Shown in pieces: positions 24,083 to 35,926 of a DNA stretch of 64,000 nucleotides. Made by a program: the position numbers and the translations under genes. The notes under the pieces were generated by a model. The model was given only the letters and a program-made list of their open reading frames with translations, did no database searches and was not told the DNA's origin. The DNA is taken from positions 66,501,431 to 66,565,430 of the forward strand of contig NC_065882.2 in NCBI RefSeq assembly GCF_932274485.2, in the 5' to 3' direction. Position 1 is the first letter of the stretch. Every line of letters starts with the position of its first letter. Origin of the DNA: Patella vulgata. Taxonomy: Eukaryota; Mollusca; Gastropoda; Patellidae.

Positions 24083-24638
24083 TTAAAGATGGGTTCCCAG
24101 AAAAGTATTTATCGGGTGGTTATTTCCAATAAAAGTATGGTAATTTTGGTATATATATGGAAAGTAGAGATATCCAATCTTACTAGAAAAATACTGGATT
24201 CCCCGAAAAACACTCATGGAGCGTATACAGGACAAAAATGTAAGGGTTCCCTAATCCACAGCTCGACGATTAGGAATTTCTGCACGCGTGATGTCAAAGG
24301 TCACACGCGATCATTGAGCGCTTGATGTACAAGTTGAAAAACTTGTGGATAATCCGAGAATTTAATTAGGATTCGATATTTGTAATAAATAGTAAGCGAT
24401 TAAAGACAACATCGTCTTATGTATGCAATGAATTCTCCTCTGACTTCCAAGAGAGGTAAGTCACGTGACGTAGACATGACCTGGTTTGATCGAATTTTTA
24501 TAGCAGGACATTCCTCCGCAATTACAATGTTTGAGAAGGATTTGAAACAAAATTATGATAAATTAATTAGTTTGAATCTGTTTTTAGTCCATATATACCA
24601 TTAAATCACCCAGTTTGTACGCGGGAACCCATCTTTAA
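24083..24638 (+). mobile_element. TTAA-flanked non-autonomous element, copy A
   Basis: A 548-bp element (24087-24634) with terminal inverted repeats agatgggttccc / gggaacccatct. It is flanked by TTAA on both sides (24083-24086 and 24635-24638). A nearly identical copy lies inverted at 30424-31009. TTAA target duplication is the hallmark of piggyBac-type transposition, so a non-autonomous piggyBac-like element is likely, although the terminus lacks the CCC start usual in that superfamily. A 61-codon frame (24419-24604) is shared with copy B, but most differences change amino acids, so I do not call it a gene. Confidence 0.8.
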
Positions 24639-26046
24639 TATCCCTTATTTCTTAGGGCAATAAACTCGACTCCTAATGAGCCCTCTAACGCTTATATCTA
24701 CTAGCACCTGTTGTTTTATACTAGGAAGCTTACTCAAAGGATGAGTTTTAAATTGTGTAGATAATTAATCTCCTATATCTATAATTCTATTAAAATAAAA
24801 CATCCTTTGAACCATTGCATAATAATTCAAAAGGTGGAAGATACAATTTTTTTTTTTTTCACTTTGATGTAAAAATGCATTAATTAATCACAGCTGTAAA
24901 AGAACAAGGGAAAGGGGTCTCATTGAAATGGTCGTATTATTTACTTTGAATTTAATATGTGAAATACAAGAGTGGTAATTTCAATAACAAATCAAGCGAA
25001 TGGAGAATAGTTTTTAGCTGTATATTTATTAGTTTGTGCTGTTTTGTCATCCTGGTTTTCAATATAAATGTGAATAGCCAATACTTGATATGTATTTAAT
25101 ACATTTTCTGTTATTAATCTATTGGAAGTAGAGGCGAGACAAATATATAATAAAACATGAATATAGTTAGGATTATTTCCACAAGCAATAACACACTGGT
25201 TTATTTGACTTGCGCATATTGTCAATGTGGCATTATTAAAATTTGTAATATCAACATTTGATGAAAAGAAATTTGTTTCCATTTATCTGTTTTGACGCAT
25301 TATATGGAATATATTTGATTGTAAAATAACGTTCTATCAATATATCGACAAGGCATTAGCATTGATTTCTACGATGCACCTGAATCTCCCCTTTTGTAAA
25401 GGTAATTTATCTACACGCGTCACTTGTTCCCCAGAATCTAATTTTATTTGTCCGGTATAAAAAAAAGGATAACTCGTCGGTTGCTGTGGTTGTTAAAGAA
25501 CAAATAACATATATGAATGCTATCCACCTTTTCCCCAATCTATATCAATCAAATATAATTACCATATTTAATTCAAAAACAAATGTTCTTTTATATTAGA
25601 TATATTCGTTCAATTAGCAATCGTCTAATTGTTAGGGAGATTTGTTTATAAAGCTCGACAAGTTTCAAAGAATAAAGTCTGAGGTTTAATAAGTAGTACT
25701 CTTTAGATTGTTGAAAACAAGATCAAGTCAACGGACTGGTTGTTGCGACTACTTTTTTCCAGTATATACTTGGCATATTATTATTTCCTGAGATAAACTC
25801 CTTCAAAATCAATTCAATCCGAGAATATTTCTTTGTAGACATATTAAAAATCATTTATATATTCACAAAAACGAAATACCAATTCTATGGGGTTGTCAAA
25901 TGGATAATTAAAAAAAAAATAGACACATTATCCGCCAACAACCAGGAAAGTTATTTCGCCTTATCTGTCTACAACCAGGAAGGTTATTCCGCCTTGCTCG
26001 AACCAAGAATGAATCCATGGACACTTGGTTCATGATTCCAGCACAA
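24639..26046. other. no gene; 33-bp duplication at 25931-25996
   Basis: AT-rich spacer. At 25931-25996 two adjacent units share 'acaaccaggaa' and 'gttatt(t/c)cgcctt'. The 96-codon minus frame at 24992-25282 is unrecognised. Confidence 0.45.
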
Positions 26047-26328
26047 GTAAAGTGGTCAAGGCGTTCACTTTAGTACTTAAGGCCCACCATTAAGTCAAGT
26101 GTCGTTGGGTAGAGGGTCGCCAGCCTAATCGCGTAGATTTACTTCAGGTTCCCCAACTTATCCCTACTGTCAAAGAGACCTGGGTCCGGGCAAAATTTTC
26201 CTCATAGCACACTGTATGGCGTATGTCCGTTCTATTAGCCCATTTCGGAGCAGAAGATTAGGACATTAAACTTCATTTCATTTCATTTGATTTTGTTTAG
26301 AGTGGGCGTTAAACACTCACTCTCTCTT
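26047..26328 (+). repeat. nested SINEs: truncated SINE-2 inside SINE-1
   Basis: The 5' part (26047-26180) is a decayed SINE-1 body ending in 'tactgtcaaagagacc'. The middle (26184-26290) is the 3' half of a SINE-2, with 'gcacactgtatggcgtatg' and a '(catttcattt)' tail. The last part (26291-26328), 'gtttagagtgggcgttaaac' then a TC-rich run, is again the SINE-1 3' end. The order fits a 5'-truncated SINE-2 inserted into a SINE-1, with some SINE-1 sequence lost at the junction. Confidence 0.7.
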
Positions 26329-27284
26329 GACCCTTGTGTAAAGTTTGAAAATTGGTTTAGGAATACTTAAACAATGGATTATTGTGTGTGCTGTTAGCTG
26401 AACCGATCATTACTTATAGAAATGGCCAAGCGGATTTGTTTGTAGATATGCAAATATGAAGATGTATAGAGGAAATAGATTTAAACGGAAAAGAGTCAAA
26501 ACTAATAAGGATGTGGTTTATGTGATAATAAACCAAATAAATCTGTTGATTAAGCCAACTTATTGAGCTTATAATATCATCTAATAACCATACAAAGTTA
26601 ACAACAGTTATATTACAATACATATCTAATCTCCTTTCACCATTATCATTCATCAAATGATTTCCTTTCAGGTGTACATATCACCCAGTATTAATTCAAT
26701 ATAACATTAAAGTATATTGACCATTTGCACGATACCGTCGTTAATAGGAGTGAGTCGCTCCTCCTTATTTCATATCCGATATATTAATTGATAATACCCG
26801 ACTACGCAGTGTTGTACGGGTTTTGCTTGTATTTGATACACTAATTATAAAGCCGTCAAATCGTAATCAGTCCGCTGTTCTTTTATCCAATATTTCCTTT
26901 AAGCAATCAGGAACAAACGGTACTTGAAAGCTCGTTTGTTCTGTTAATAAACGTATTCGCGAAATACCAACAGAACACGTGCATGGGAGAATTCGGCACG
27001 TGTACTGTAAATTACCTGTATTTATTTTACAGGAACTTGGATGGTTTGACAGCGGTTGGCTGTCAATCTAGCAACCTGGAGTTGGTTCTAGGAACAGGAA
27101 TGTTCGGGGTTGCATGAGTACTGTTATAGTGTCGGTTATATCTCAATACTCGACTTCCACATTTCAACTAGTGTTATTGACTATCATCTTGGAAGGCAAT
27201 GTGGTCCAACACGTTCCACTCCAAATTTTCCGTCTATTATCACTGAGATTGTGAGATCTTGCTTCACATGTATACGAAGCAATA
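26329..27284. other. no gene or repeat recognised
   Basis: AT-rich spacer. The part at 26960-27110 is more complex but shows no exon signals. Confidence 0.5.
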
Positions 27285-27292
27285 TATATATG

Positions 27293-27324
<32 letters not shown>

Positions 27325-27345
27325 AATATATGTATATATTACATG
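27285..27345. repeat. (AT)n microsatellite region
   Basis: Alternating AT runs broken by gta. Short frames on both strands here are by-products. Confidence 0.9.
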
Positions 27346-27510
27346 TATACGACTAGCATAATATGATATTTCTTTAATTCGGATGTATACATGCAGATGT
27401 AATATAAATTGCCCCATTTTCGTACACAAATTAAATAAGCAAAATGGTTAGCGTTATAGAGTAATTTAACAGTTTCACTTAAACTATATCCTGTCCTTCT
27501 AACTTACAAA

Positions 27511-27749
27511 GGGGAGAGGGTGGGTGGCCGAATGGTTAGTGCGTTCACGCTGTATAATGAGGTCTGCCATTGAGTCAACTGACGTGGTTTCGATTCCCCG
27601 GTTGTACCTGACAAGGAGTTGGGTCGCCTGTCCAACCTCGTGGGTATTCTACGGGTCCTCCGGTTTTCTCCCACTGCTAAAGACCTCTACGCGCAAGCGA
27701 ATTATTGAAATAAAATTGAACATGTGTTAGTCCCGAAATGGCCTAGTTT

Positions 27750-27810
<61 letters not shown>
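27511..27810 (+). repeat. SINE-1 copy, best-preserved head
   Basis: A full SINE-1 with the clearest box A (tggccgaatggttagtgcg) and box B (ggtttcgattccccgg), which fit a Ser/Leu-type tRNA origin. The usual 3' end, from 'cctagtttgtgt' onwards, has been replaced or expanded by (TG)n then (TC)n at about 27750-27810, and the gttaaacccc block is missing. The 68-codon frame over it is a by-product. Confidence 0.9.
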
Positions 27811-27811
<1 letters not shown>

Positions 27812-28062
27812 TAATTGAAGTTTTATTGCTCTGCAAAGTTCACATTGCTATAATTAATAAATTAGAATTTGGATTAGGCGTTATTAACTCTCTGTGCATT
27901 CTTGGGTTTAACAGTCTGTGTTTTATAGTTCAGTTTTCTTGCATCCTATGTTAAATCTTAAAGAGGTTGTCCAAATTTTCAATGGATCTGCGAAATAAAG
28001 TTTGTTGAATTATACAAATCAAACTCCAAAATGTAAGCAATTAACTATTTAACTATTCATTT

Positions 28063-28105
28063 TCCCGGTTGGTGCCGAAAAGTGTAACGTTAAATCCCTT
28101 TTCTT
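28063..28105 (+). repeat. SINE-2-type 3' end fragment
   Basis: 'cccggttggtgccgaaaag' followed by 'taacgttaaatccc' resembles the last 50 bases of SINE-2. The related piece at 53813-53868 is very similar, so a separate short subfamily is possible. Confidence 0.5.
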
Positions 28106-28183
28106 TTTATGTCCGAAAGATGTAGCTTAAAATATGCGGCCGTTTGGGCGGTTTATCGGGGTTATGTAACTCTTTTAGAAATT

Positions 28184-28245
28184 AAATGAAATGTAGTTTA
28201 ACGTCCTACTGTTCTGCTCCGACTGGCCTAATGAAGACGGGAACC
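28184..28245 (-). repeat. SINE-2 3' end fragment
   Basis: Minus-strand piece: 'aatgaaatgtagtttaacgt', then 'ctactgttctgctccgactg' and 'ctaatgaagacggg'. Only the last 60 bases of SINE-2 are present, so this copy is strongly 5'-truncated. Confidence 0.7.
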
Positions 28246-28343
28246 CCTTTAGAGAGCTCGACTCCACATATACACTGAGACACCTGGTATCAGTGACTAT
28301 TCGATACCGTTTGTAAGCTTTTCTAAGTGTTAATTAAAACCTG

Positions 28344-28497
28344 GGGCCTGTTTCACGAAATTTTAACTAAGATAAAATTTAAATTTTAGTAATTTGATTG
28401 GATAATATAAGATTGATTTTAATGCTTAGCCAATCAAAATTGAAGTATGTACTAAAATTTGGATTTTATCTTTATTTAAATTTCGTGAAACAGGGCC
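28344..28497. repeat. palindromic MITE-like element (CCTGTTTCACGAA ends)
   Basis: Near-perfect inverted arms start with cctgtttcacgaaat and end with atttcgtgaaacaggg. They continue inwards through 'agataaaatttaaattttagt' type sequence to ccaatc/gattgg, leaving a loop of about 30 bases. The whole 150 bp would fold as one hairpin. Elements with GGGCCTGTTTCAC-like ends are common in marine invertebrates. I do not assign a superfamily. Confidence 0.8.
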
Positions 28498-28685
28498 CTG
28501 GAATATTGCTACTTGGAAAACAACCAAATAAACAAAGTCTGAACAAAAACCAACAAGTTGTCATTGCGCATGTGTCTGGGTATTAAACATGTTTATCCGG
28601 GCACACAGTGATTGCTCGTCACGAAACTCACCTCCGTCTCCACAGGATAACTGGGCTTTTGTATTTAACGATACATTCCGATTAA

Positions 28686-28950
28686 AGTCATACAAGCGGC
28701 TTTTGACCCTATGACGTCAGACATTTGATTGACCAATCAACATTGATGTTATTAGTGGATTACCCACAGTTCCGTGCAAAACACGCCTAAAGCTCGCCGT
28801 AACAGACCGTTTCATTGGCTAATCTCTCACATCATTCAGAACAGGTCAATGATAACAACTCTTCCAGATCTTAGTGTAGTAAAGACAAGTAAAACGAAAT
28901 TTTGAACTATAAAAACGAAACAAAATATGATCTGTGTTTTAATCAGATTG
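28686..28950 (+). mobile_element. MITE family M copy 1, 5'-truncated
   Basis: It matches the complete copies at 60875-61244 and 62955-63321 but lacks their first roughly 100 bases. Its right end, gtgttttaatcagattg, is intact. It carries a perfect TGACGTCA at 28712-28719. Confidence 0.8.
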
Positions 28951-28974
28951 CTAGCTAAACCGATGTAAGGAGTG

Positions 28975-29320
28975 TTTGTTGTGTGTTGATCTAATAGGTA
29001 GCAGTTGTGGGAACATTGAGAGACTTAAACACCAAGTAGACACTGCGATTAAAAGGCGGGGATAGAAATTGGCAATGGATAATCCAAGAATTTACTTAGG
29101 CTTCGATATTTATGGTAAATGGACAGCGACTAACGACAATAAATACAACCTTGTAATGGATTCTCTCTTAGTTGAGTCACGTGGCAAACCAGGCGTCTTA
29201 GAATAGATTCAAGCCCTTGAGGTATTTTTCTTGAGATTAAAAAGTTTTGAGAGAGATTTGAAGAAAAAAAAGTTTGAATATGTTTTTTAGTCAAATCACA
29301 CAGTTTATACATCTTTATAC
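28975..29320 (+). mobile_element. partial old copy of the TTAA element family
   Basis: It matches the copy at 18970-19535: 'tgttgatctaat', 'ggataatccaagaattta', 'aaatggacagcgactaacga' and 'caaatcacacagttta'. The left end and the inverted repeats are not present. Confidence 0.65.
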
Positions 29321-30341
29321 TTCAATAGTGTTTTGGGACTAGACTTTAGTGTTCTAAGGGGTATTTTTATACATAGAAATATATCTGGGATTTATCCTTC
29401 AGAGCATAATATTAACTCATTATGTAGGTGCATATTAGGCTCAGCTTGATAGCAAAATGCCCAGAAAAATTTCTAACGATCATAAGATTGACACCTATCA
29501 GTGTTTGATTGCCATAGTTCAGAGTGAGAAAAAAAACCCCAGGAACTTTCTCCAGGTGTTTTAAAATTGAAGAGGGCATCAAGATAAAGTTTCTTTTCAC
29601 GAAGTTTATTAATGAAAAAAAAAATTATGCAAATACCGAAAGATGAAACTTGCATTAAGGTTGAGCCCCATTTTTATATGCTGGAGGGTTGTATTTCTTC
29701 AATAGCCCAGCTTTCACTTTCACATATTCTGTTTACAGGCTTACATTCAGGTATATTTATCGACTTTTCTCTGTTAGTGTTATGAAACAAAATTAAAGTT
29801 ATCGGATTCTTCTGTGAGTTGTAACTTCTGTATAGTGATAGTCACGTGTTGGCGACAGCAAAAGACATGTCACATGGAACAGACGACATTTTAGAAAGTT
29901 GATCTGGCGGCCATATTAAACAAATAAACACATGATCGCCAACCCACCTCAATCAATGAGGTACGAATAACTGCATTCTATTATCCCCAACACGTCCATG
30001 AGTCAAATTATCAAAATATTTCACACAAATTTGTTTTTCTAAGGGAGATAATTAGCATGTGTTACCGGTCGTCTGCTTGACTTTCTCACATGTATTGATT
30101 CAAAATGTTTAGTATCGAATGTTTGATTAAGTTTTCAAGTGGTGTTAACAACCATGTGAAATTAAAGTCATTTTTGTGAGTGTTTGGACGCGTTACATTT
30201 GAATAGCCTTATCACTTGTACAGATCGTGTATAAGCAATACAAAGTATTTAAGAGAGCGTAATAATACTTTAGTCCTTGAATAAATAGTATTTTATTTAC
30301 ATGTAATGGTACTGAAAAATGTAGGCAAAAGATATCTGCAA
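29321..30341. other. no gene or repeat recognised
   Basis: AT-rich spacer. The minus frames around 29412-29655 are unrecognised. Confidence 0.45.
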
Positions 30342-30423
30342 GGACAAGTTTTAAATATAGATTTGTTAAAACTCCTAGTGAGAAAACTACGTGGATAATC
30401 TAAACCTATTTTTGAAGCTTTAA
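30342..30423. repeat. left part of the roughly 80-bp tandem array
   Basis: About one unit ('agttttaaatatagatttgt', 'gtggataatctaaacctatt') of the array that continues at 31014-31515. It is cut by the TTAA element. Confidence 0.8.
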
Positions 30424-31013
30424 AGATGGGTTCCCGCGTACGAACTGGGTGATTTAATGGTATATATGGACTAAAAACATATTCAAACTAATTAATTTGT
30501 CATAACTTTGCTTCAAATCCGTCTCAAACATTGTAATTGCGAAGGAATGTCCTGCTATAAAAATTCGATCAAACCAGACCATGTTTACGTCACGTGACTT
30601 ACCTCTCTTGGAAGTCAGAGGAGAATTGATTGCATACATAAGACGATGTTGTCTTTAATCGCTTACTATTTATTACAAATATCAAATCCTAATTAAATTC
30701 TCGGACTATCCACTATCCGCGTCTTTTTCCGTCATTTTTATCTCAGAAAGTGTTGTACGTCTAACTCTTCATAAAGTTTATCAACTTGTACATCAAGTGC
30801 TCAATGTTCGCGTGTGACCTTTGACATCACGCGTGCTGTTGATTAGGGGAACCCTTACATTTTTGTCCTGTATACGCTCCATGAGTGTTTTTCGGGGAAT
30901 CCAGTATTTTTCTAGTAAGATTGGATATCTCTACTTTCCATATATACCAAAATTACCATACTTTTATTGGAAATAACCACCCGATAAATACTTTTCTGGG
31001 AACCCATCTTTAA
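30420..31013 (-). mobile_element. TTAA-flanked non-autonomous element, copy B
   Basis: A 586-bp element (30424-31009), inverted relative to copy A and nearly identical to it where they align. It has the same agatgggttccc / gggaacccatct ends, with TTAA at 30420-30423 and 31010-31013. It sits inside a tandem array. The joined flanks (gaagctTTAAatgtagcc) match the intact neighbouring units (agttTTAAatatagc), which directly shows a precise insertion with TTAA duplicated. It carries about 40 bp of central sequence not present in copy A ('ttttatctcagaaagtgttg'). Confidence 0.85.
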
Positions 31014-31515
31014 ATGTAGCCTTTTTTGGAAGAAATTACTAATGAAATTGAAATTCAAGTCTGTGTAGAAAACCTAAACCTATTTTAAAAGTTTTAAAAA
31101 TATCATATTTATGCTAACTACCGATGAGAAAGATATTTCAAGTCTATGTGGATAATCTAAACATATTTTAAACGTTTTAAATATAGATTTATTTTGTTAA
31201 TTGCTAATTAGTTTTTTTAGATGATCTAAACCTATTTTTAATATTTTAAAATATAGCTTTTTGTTAACTACTAAAAAGAAAGAATTTCAAGTCTTTATTG
31301 CTAATCTAAACTTAATTTAAAAGTTTTAATTATAACTTATTTTTGAAAATTACTAATAGAATGTCACGACAAGTCTTTGTGGGTAATTTAAACATATTTT
31401 AAAATATTTAAATATATCTTTTTTGTTTAACAAGGTACTAACGAGAAAAGAATTTCAAGTCTGTATCAAGTCTGTATAGATGATCTAAACCTATTTTGAA
31501 AGTTATAAATATATA
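31014..31515. repeat. tandem array, about 80-bp units
   Basis: Six diverged units built on 'gataatctaaacctatttta', 'gttttaaatatagc', 'gttaactacta' and 'gaatttcaagtctgt'. The divergence between units suggests an old array. Confidence 0.8.
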
Positions 31516-32504
31516 ATTAAATATGGTACATGCAATTATTAATGGTCTTAGCAGGATTTGGTCATGGAAGGGTTAAATAAATTTTTTTATGACTTGATAT
31601 AAACTGTAATTTATTCATTCATACCTCTTTTTTTATTTATATACATGTTATTGTTTATCCGTGTATTTGTGGATGATAGGCGACGGGGATGCTTATTTGT
31701 TCAAAAGTGGAGAAATTAACCTACGCCGACAAAAACACACGATCTATCGCCCACCCCACATCCGAATACAATTTGATTTTAGAGTTGTTCATTTCCCGCA
31801 CTTGTCACAAGCTTTTACCGACAATCAACCGCTAGCTCGTGGCACGTGCTATCCTATTAATTGACAAAGTCTCGCGCCTTCGGGACTTTGACGACGATCA
31901 TACAGTTTTTGTCATTGTCAGATTAATTTGGTTCTTTCGTTTCGTTTTGTTAGCTTCTAGCGAATACAGAACGTATAGCGGTCCCTTTCTTTAACGATCT
32001 ATAATTTGCGTTGAGCCGTTTGATTAAATAATGCATGTAAAATGGGGCTTAATGCCAATAAATGAGGGATTATTTGCTTTATTCACGCGCGAGTTATAAT
32101 TAGATAAGGACCCCAAAATCAATTTTTACTCTTCGTTTCAGAATATCTGTCTATTTCAATCTGAACAAGATGAAAAAAAGGGAATCCCATTTCTTGATTA
32201 AAAATCGAAAATTAATTTAGAGAAGAAATCACTTTAAATGTACCAAATGAAATAAAGGCTTAAAAGCGAAGATAGAAATCGGGTTATCGGATTTCTTTTT
32301 CTATAACATTATTGTATAATATAATCTAGACCTAAAATAAAATAATCAGAAAAAATCTCGCGAAAAACAAGTTAACAATTTATTGTTTGTGGACTAGTTA
32401 ATGGTCAATGACCTGCGTAATGTGGAGTAGTCTTTGTGGGGGTGTTCGAATCTAAAACGAGCAAGCACACGCTTTAAACTGTAAAAAAAAATAATGATAG
32501 AACA
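31516..32504. other. no gene recognised
   Basis: Intergenic sequence. A more complex, less AT-rich block lies at 31660-31900 with a 67-codon frame that has no recognised domain. Confidence 0.45.
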
Positions 32505-32628
32505 TGGTGGAAGCCAATTAAAAAACGAAACAAAATAAAACAAAACAAAACAAAACAAAAACAAAATCCAACAAAACAAAACAAAAACAAAAACAAAATC
32601 CAACAAAACAAAACAAACCAAAAAAAAA
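32505..32628. repeat. (AAAAC)n simple repeat
   Basis: Repeats of aaaac/aaaaac with two 'aaaatccaac' interruptions. The hydrophobic minus-strand frames over it are by-products. Confidence 0.9.
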
Positions 32629-35600
32629 GAAGAAATTTCTCGGTGAGACAAACAAAAACTTAACGAATCGGAGCGTAAGAAACAAACCCCACCCGTACCA
32701 CCCATCTAAACATAAGATAAACAAACAAATAATAACAATAAATAAATAAAGGAATAAGCATACGTACATCAATAAATAAAACTAGTACACGAAAAGGGTA
32801 ATCAACACATGACATGGTATGGAACTTCTTGAGTTCTCATTTCTTTAATGCATTGCTCTTAACATGTAAAAAAAACTTAAAACAAGGCAACCATGCATTT
32901 GAATTTATAAACCTTTTAATTCATTATGTTTGAAATATATAGGATATTTTAAAATTAAACTGAAATAAATAAACGTCAAAAATATTAATAACAGAAATGT
33001 AAATTTCAAAGTTATTTATGAAAAAAATTTGTTAAATATACTTATAAAACTTTAAAAACTGTGATTTGTATAGTTTACCATTTATATAAACATTGTATTA
33101 GCGGTTAATTAAAGGCTCAATACCACTCTTGTTGAAACTGAATAATATGTCCCAATCTTTATTCTGGTCAACAAATTGTACTATTATACAATATTCCAAT
33201 TAATTGATGATACAAATTTCATCTTAACACACCTAATTTAAAAAATTGGAAAAATTCAACTAAATGATTTGAAAAGCCTGACGTAAAGCTTTTCAAATGT
33301 TACTTGGATTTAAAAATATTTTTGAACCCCCTGGACAAGTAAAATAGTATTTAATGGATAATTTACACAACAGGTAGGACACTAACACATCTAGTACTTA
33401 GAATAAGGCTATTTTTTTATTTTCTTGAGCTGTCAAGCCAGCAAGAATGTTATTGTCCCTTTAACACATCATTTTATGTAGGATTGTACGGATTTGGATT
33501 TAAACAATATTTACTTCTATTTTATTATTTTTTCTTGTTTTCTTTTAAGGCCAATTTGTTTGTGCGTTTGAAAATCGCCGATAGGATTAATACTACATAA
33601 AACACCATGAATACTAATCCAATGGATAATACAAATCTGATTAATTAGTTATTTTCTATTGTTGAATATTCACCTAAAGGTGTTATCTTTTCCGTCTCCC
33701 CTTTTTATTATCGAAATTGCATTTGTCATAAGAAAACGTTAGCGCGTGGCTGTTGTATAACGCCCCTCTTTGGTGAAAATATAACCTATCATTCAAAAAG
33801 CAACCAATCACGTTAGTATAACATAGATGAATAACAACACGCGCCCACTAAATATCAGAAGAGTCTATATTGAAACTAGGGGATGATGAGTGATGCATAT
33901 TGATTTCTAATGTATTAACGGCTATTTTGTATATTACAATATTGTCATATTATTTATATATCTATATAAGTAAAATTTAGTTATATTATTATATTTTCAA
34001 TGATTTGTTATTATTATTATGTACTTTTTTATTTACGTTTGTGTATTCCGGACACCTGTCTTATCAATGTTTCATTTCAATTATAAATAGACCAATCATA
34101 AGTATATGACATTTACTTATCTATTTATATATGACAAGCTAAACTTGAATAAATTTTGATTTTTGTCACTGTTCTATTGTCTTCGTTGGTTTGGTCGTAT
34201 TAACCACAGAGACTTTTAAACATAAGTTCAATATTACGGTGGCGAAAATAATAAAGTTTGTAGCTTATGATGTAATAACATTTTCCTATTTTGCTACTCA
34301 ATGTATATCTCAAATAACAAAAGCCTGGCATCCGAGATCGCCAAACTTTTTAAGGCTTAAGTAAGGACTTACTTAGATACTTTTAAATATGAGTAAACCC
34401 TTAGTTTCTATTGAGCAAATTTCGCGTAGAAGGGCTTACGAGATGTGACTAAATAACCTAAACTCATTTGGATACAATTTTGCTCCCACCTCCCTACCCG
34501 TATCCCACCCCATCCCCTCCCTACCCGTATCCCACCCCACATCACCACACCACCTCCAAACAATAAAAGAGAGAAAATTATGCATTAAAACTTAAGCGTA
34601 TACTATAATTTGAAATTATGACAAATCAACGCCAGCATTTTATTTTTTAAAACAATAACATTACTAAAAGAATCTGAAACAAGCACCCGCTTAAAACTAG
34701 AAATACTGCTGATTAATAAGGGGAAAATATAACAATATGGATTCTGATATACATATCTACCGTCGTATTGTGACTGATTGAATCAATTTAAAGTGTACAC
34801 ATTGTATTATAATCATTTTAAGTATTTTATAATTTACATCTCTCAACTATTATAGTTGAAAGGGCAAGGTATGTGGGCGAGGGCAGGGGGCAGGGGCTGT
34901 ACATAAACCGAATGACATGGCAGAATTAGTATTTCTCGTTTATAAACTTTCAGTTAAAATCTTTACCATATTGAAACAAAATAGTTTTGGGCTAGTCTTG
35001 GTCAAGAGTGGTTTAAGTGATCCGGACCAATTATTGCAACCCTTTTCTAATATTTCTAAATAAGTAGAAAATGTGTAACTGACGTCGCAATGGGTCGAAG
35101 CGGGCGTTAAACAATACTGAGTGTCTTGAAATTGCCTCCATGGTGCGAAAATGAAAACGATTTAATCCAAATAATCTTTCCTTAGAGAGTAGGGATATTG
35201 ACATCATTTATAATAAGGAAAAAGGCTGATGAGGGAATTAAATCATCTAAAAGCCTAACTTTCTTTTATAAATGAAATATCAAAAACTAGTAATTCAAAA
35301 GTTCAAACAAAAATTATTGAATGAAAAGTTTCAAATGTTAAAAAGTAAAGGAAGAATAATAATAATACTGTTTAGTTTGTGTTATATATTCAGGAGAAAT
35401 GTAAACGGAGCGAGAATATCACAAGTTTAACTTTTAGATTAGTCTTTTCCCGAGCTATTTACATATTCATCTAAAATAAATATACACATATATTCATGCC
35501 ACACGGCTCACCACGCTCTTGTAAAGGTTTAAAGGAAACCGGACAATTAAATATTTATAAAGTGTAAACATATGATTTCTCTTATAAACTAACATTATTA

Positions 35601-35800
35601 CAATCTTTGAAGTGCAGGGTAAAATACAAGAGAAATCTAATAATGTTTTTTTGTCACTTTATCTTTCAACTTGGAATCATCCCCCCTCGCGTTAAACAAT
35701 GGTTGCGCTCTATTGATGATGTCTTTATACTATAGTCTCTAACATCCAGAGATTAATTCCCACCTTTATTTTGATGTGCGATCAGCCAGCGCGAGATTAG
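32629..35800. other. no gene recognised; short duplication at 34489-34545
   Basis: AT-rich upstream flank of nr2e3. 'ctccctacccgtatcccacc' occurs twice in tandem at 34489-34545. A G-rich stretch lies near 34872-34900. No repeat family seen elsewhere in the window is recognised. Confidence 0.45.
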
Positions 35801-35804
35801 TGGA

Positions 35805-35850
35805 AGAAGTCAAGCACGTGGTATAAACGTCGCGAGCTTGTTATAAACAT
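35805..35850 (+). promoter_or_regulatory. putative nr2e3 core promoter
   Basis: In 42 bases there is an AAGTCA half-site (35807-35812), a palindromic CACGTG E-box (35815-35820) and two TATAAA motifs (35822-35827 and 35842-35847). They lie 80-120 bases before the ATG of exon 1. AAGTCA is the half-site preferred by NR2E receptors, so autoregulation is possible. The start site is inferred, not seen. Confidence 0.45.
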
Positions 35851-35926
35851 CAGCAATTTTAATTCTATGATTTTATGCTGCTAAGTGTGAACAGAAACAC
35901 GGAAGAAAAAGGTCAAGTGAACGAAT

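Noticed and set aside
27524-27730. 68-codon frame with MAEWLVRSRC start
   Set aside because: It covers the SINE-1 tRNA-like head and body.
24419-30639. 61-codon frame shared by both TTAA elements (24419-24604 and 30454-30639)
   Set aside because: Most differences between the two copies change amino acids and the frame is absent from the older copies, so there is no sign of protein constraint.
32394-32772. hydrophobic minus-strand frames that look like membrane proteins
   Set aside because: They come from the (AAAAC)n simple repeat read as Phe/Val/Leu/Cys runs.
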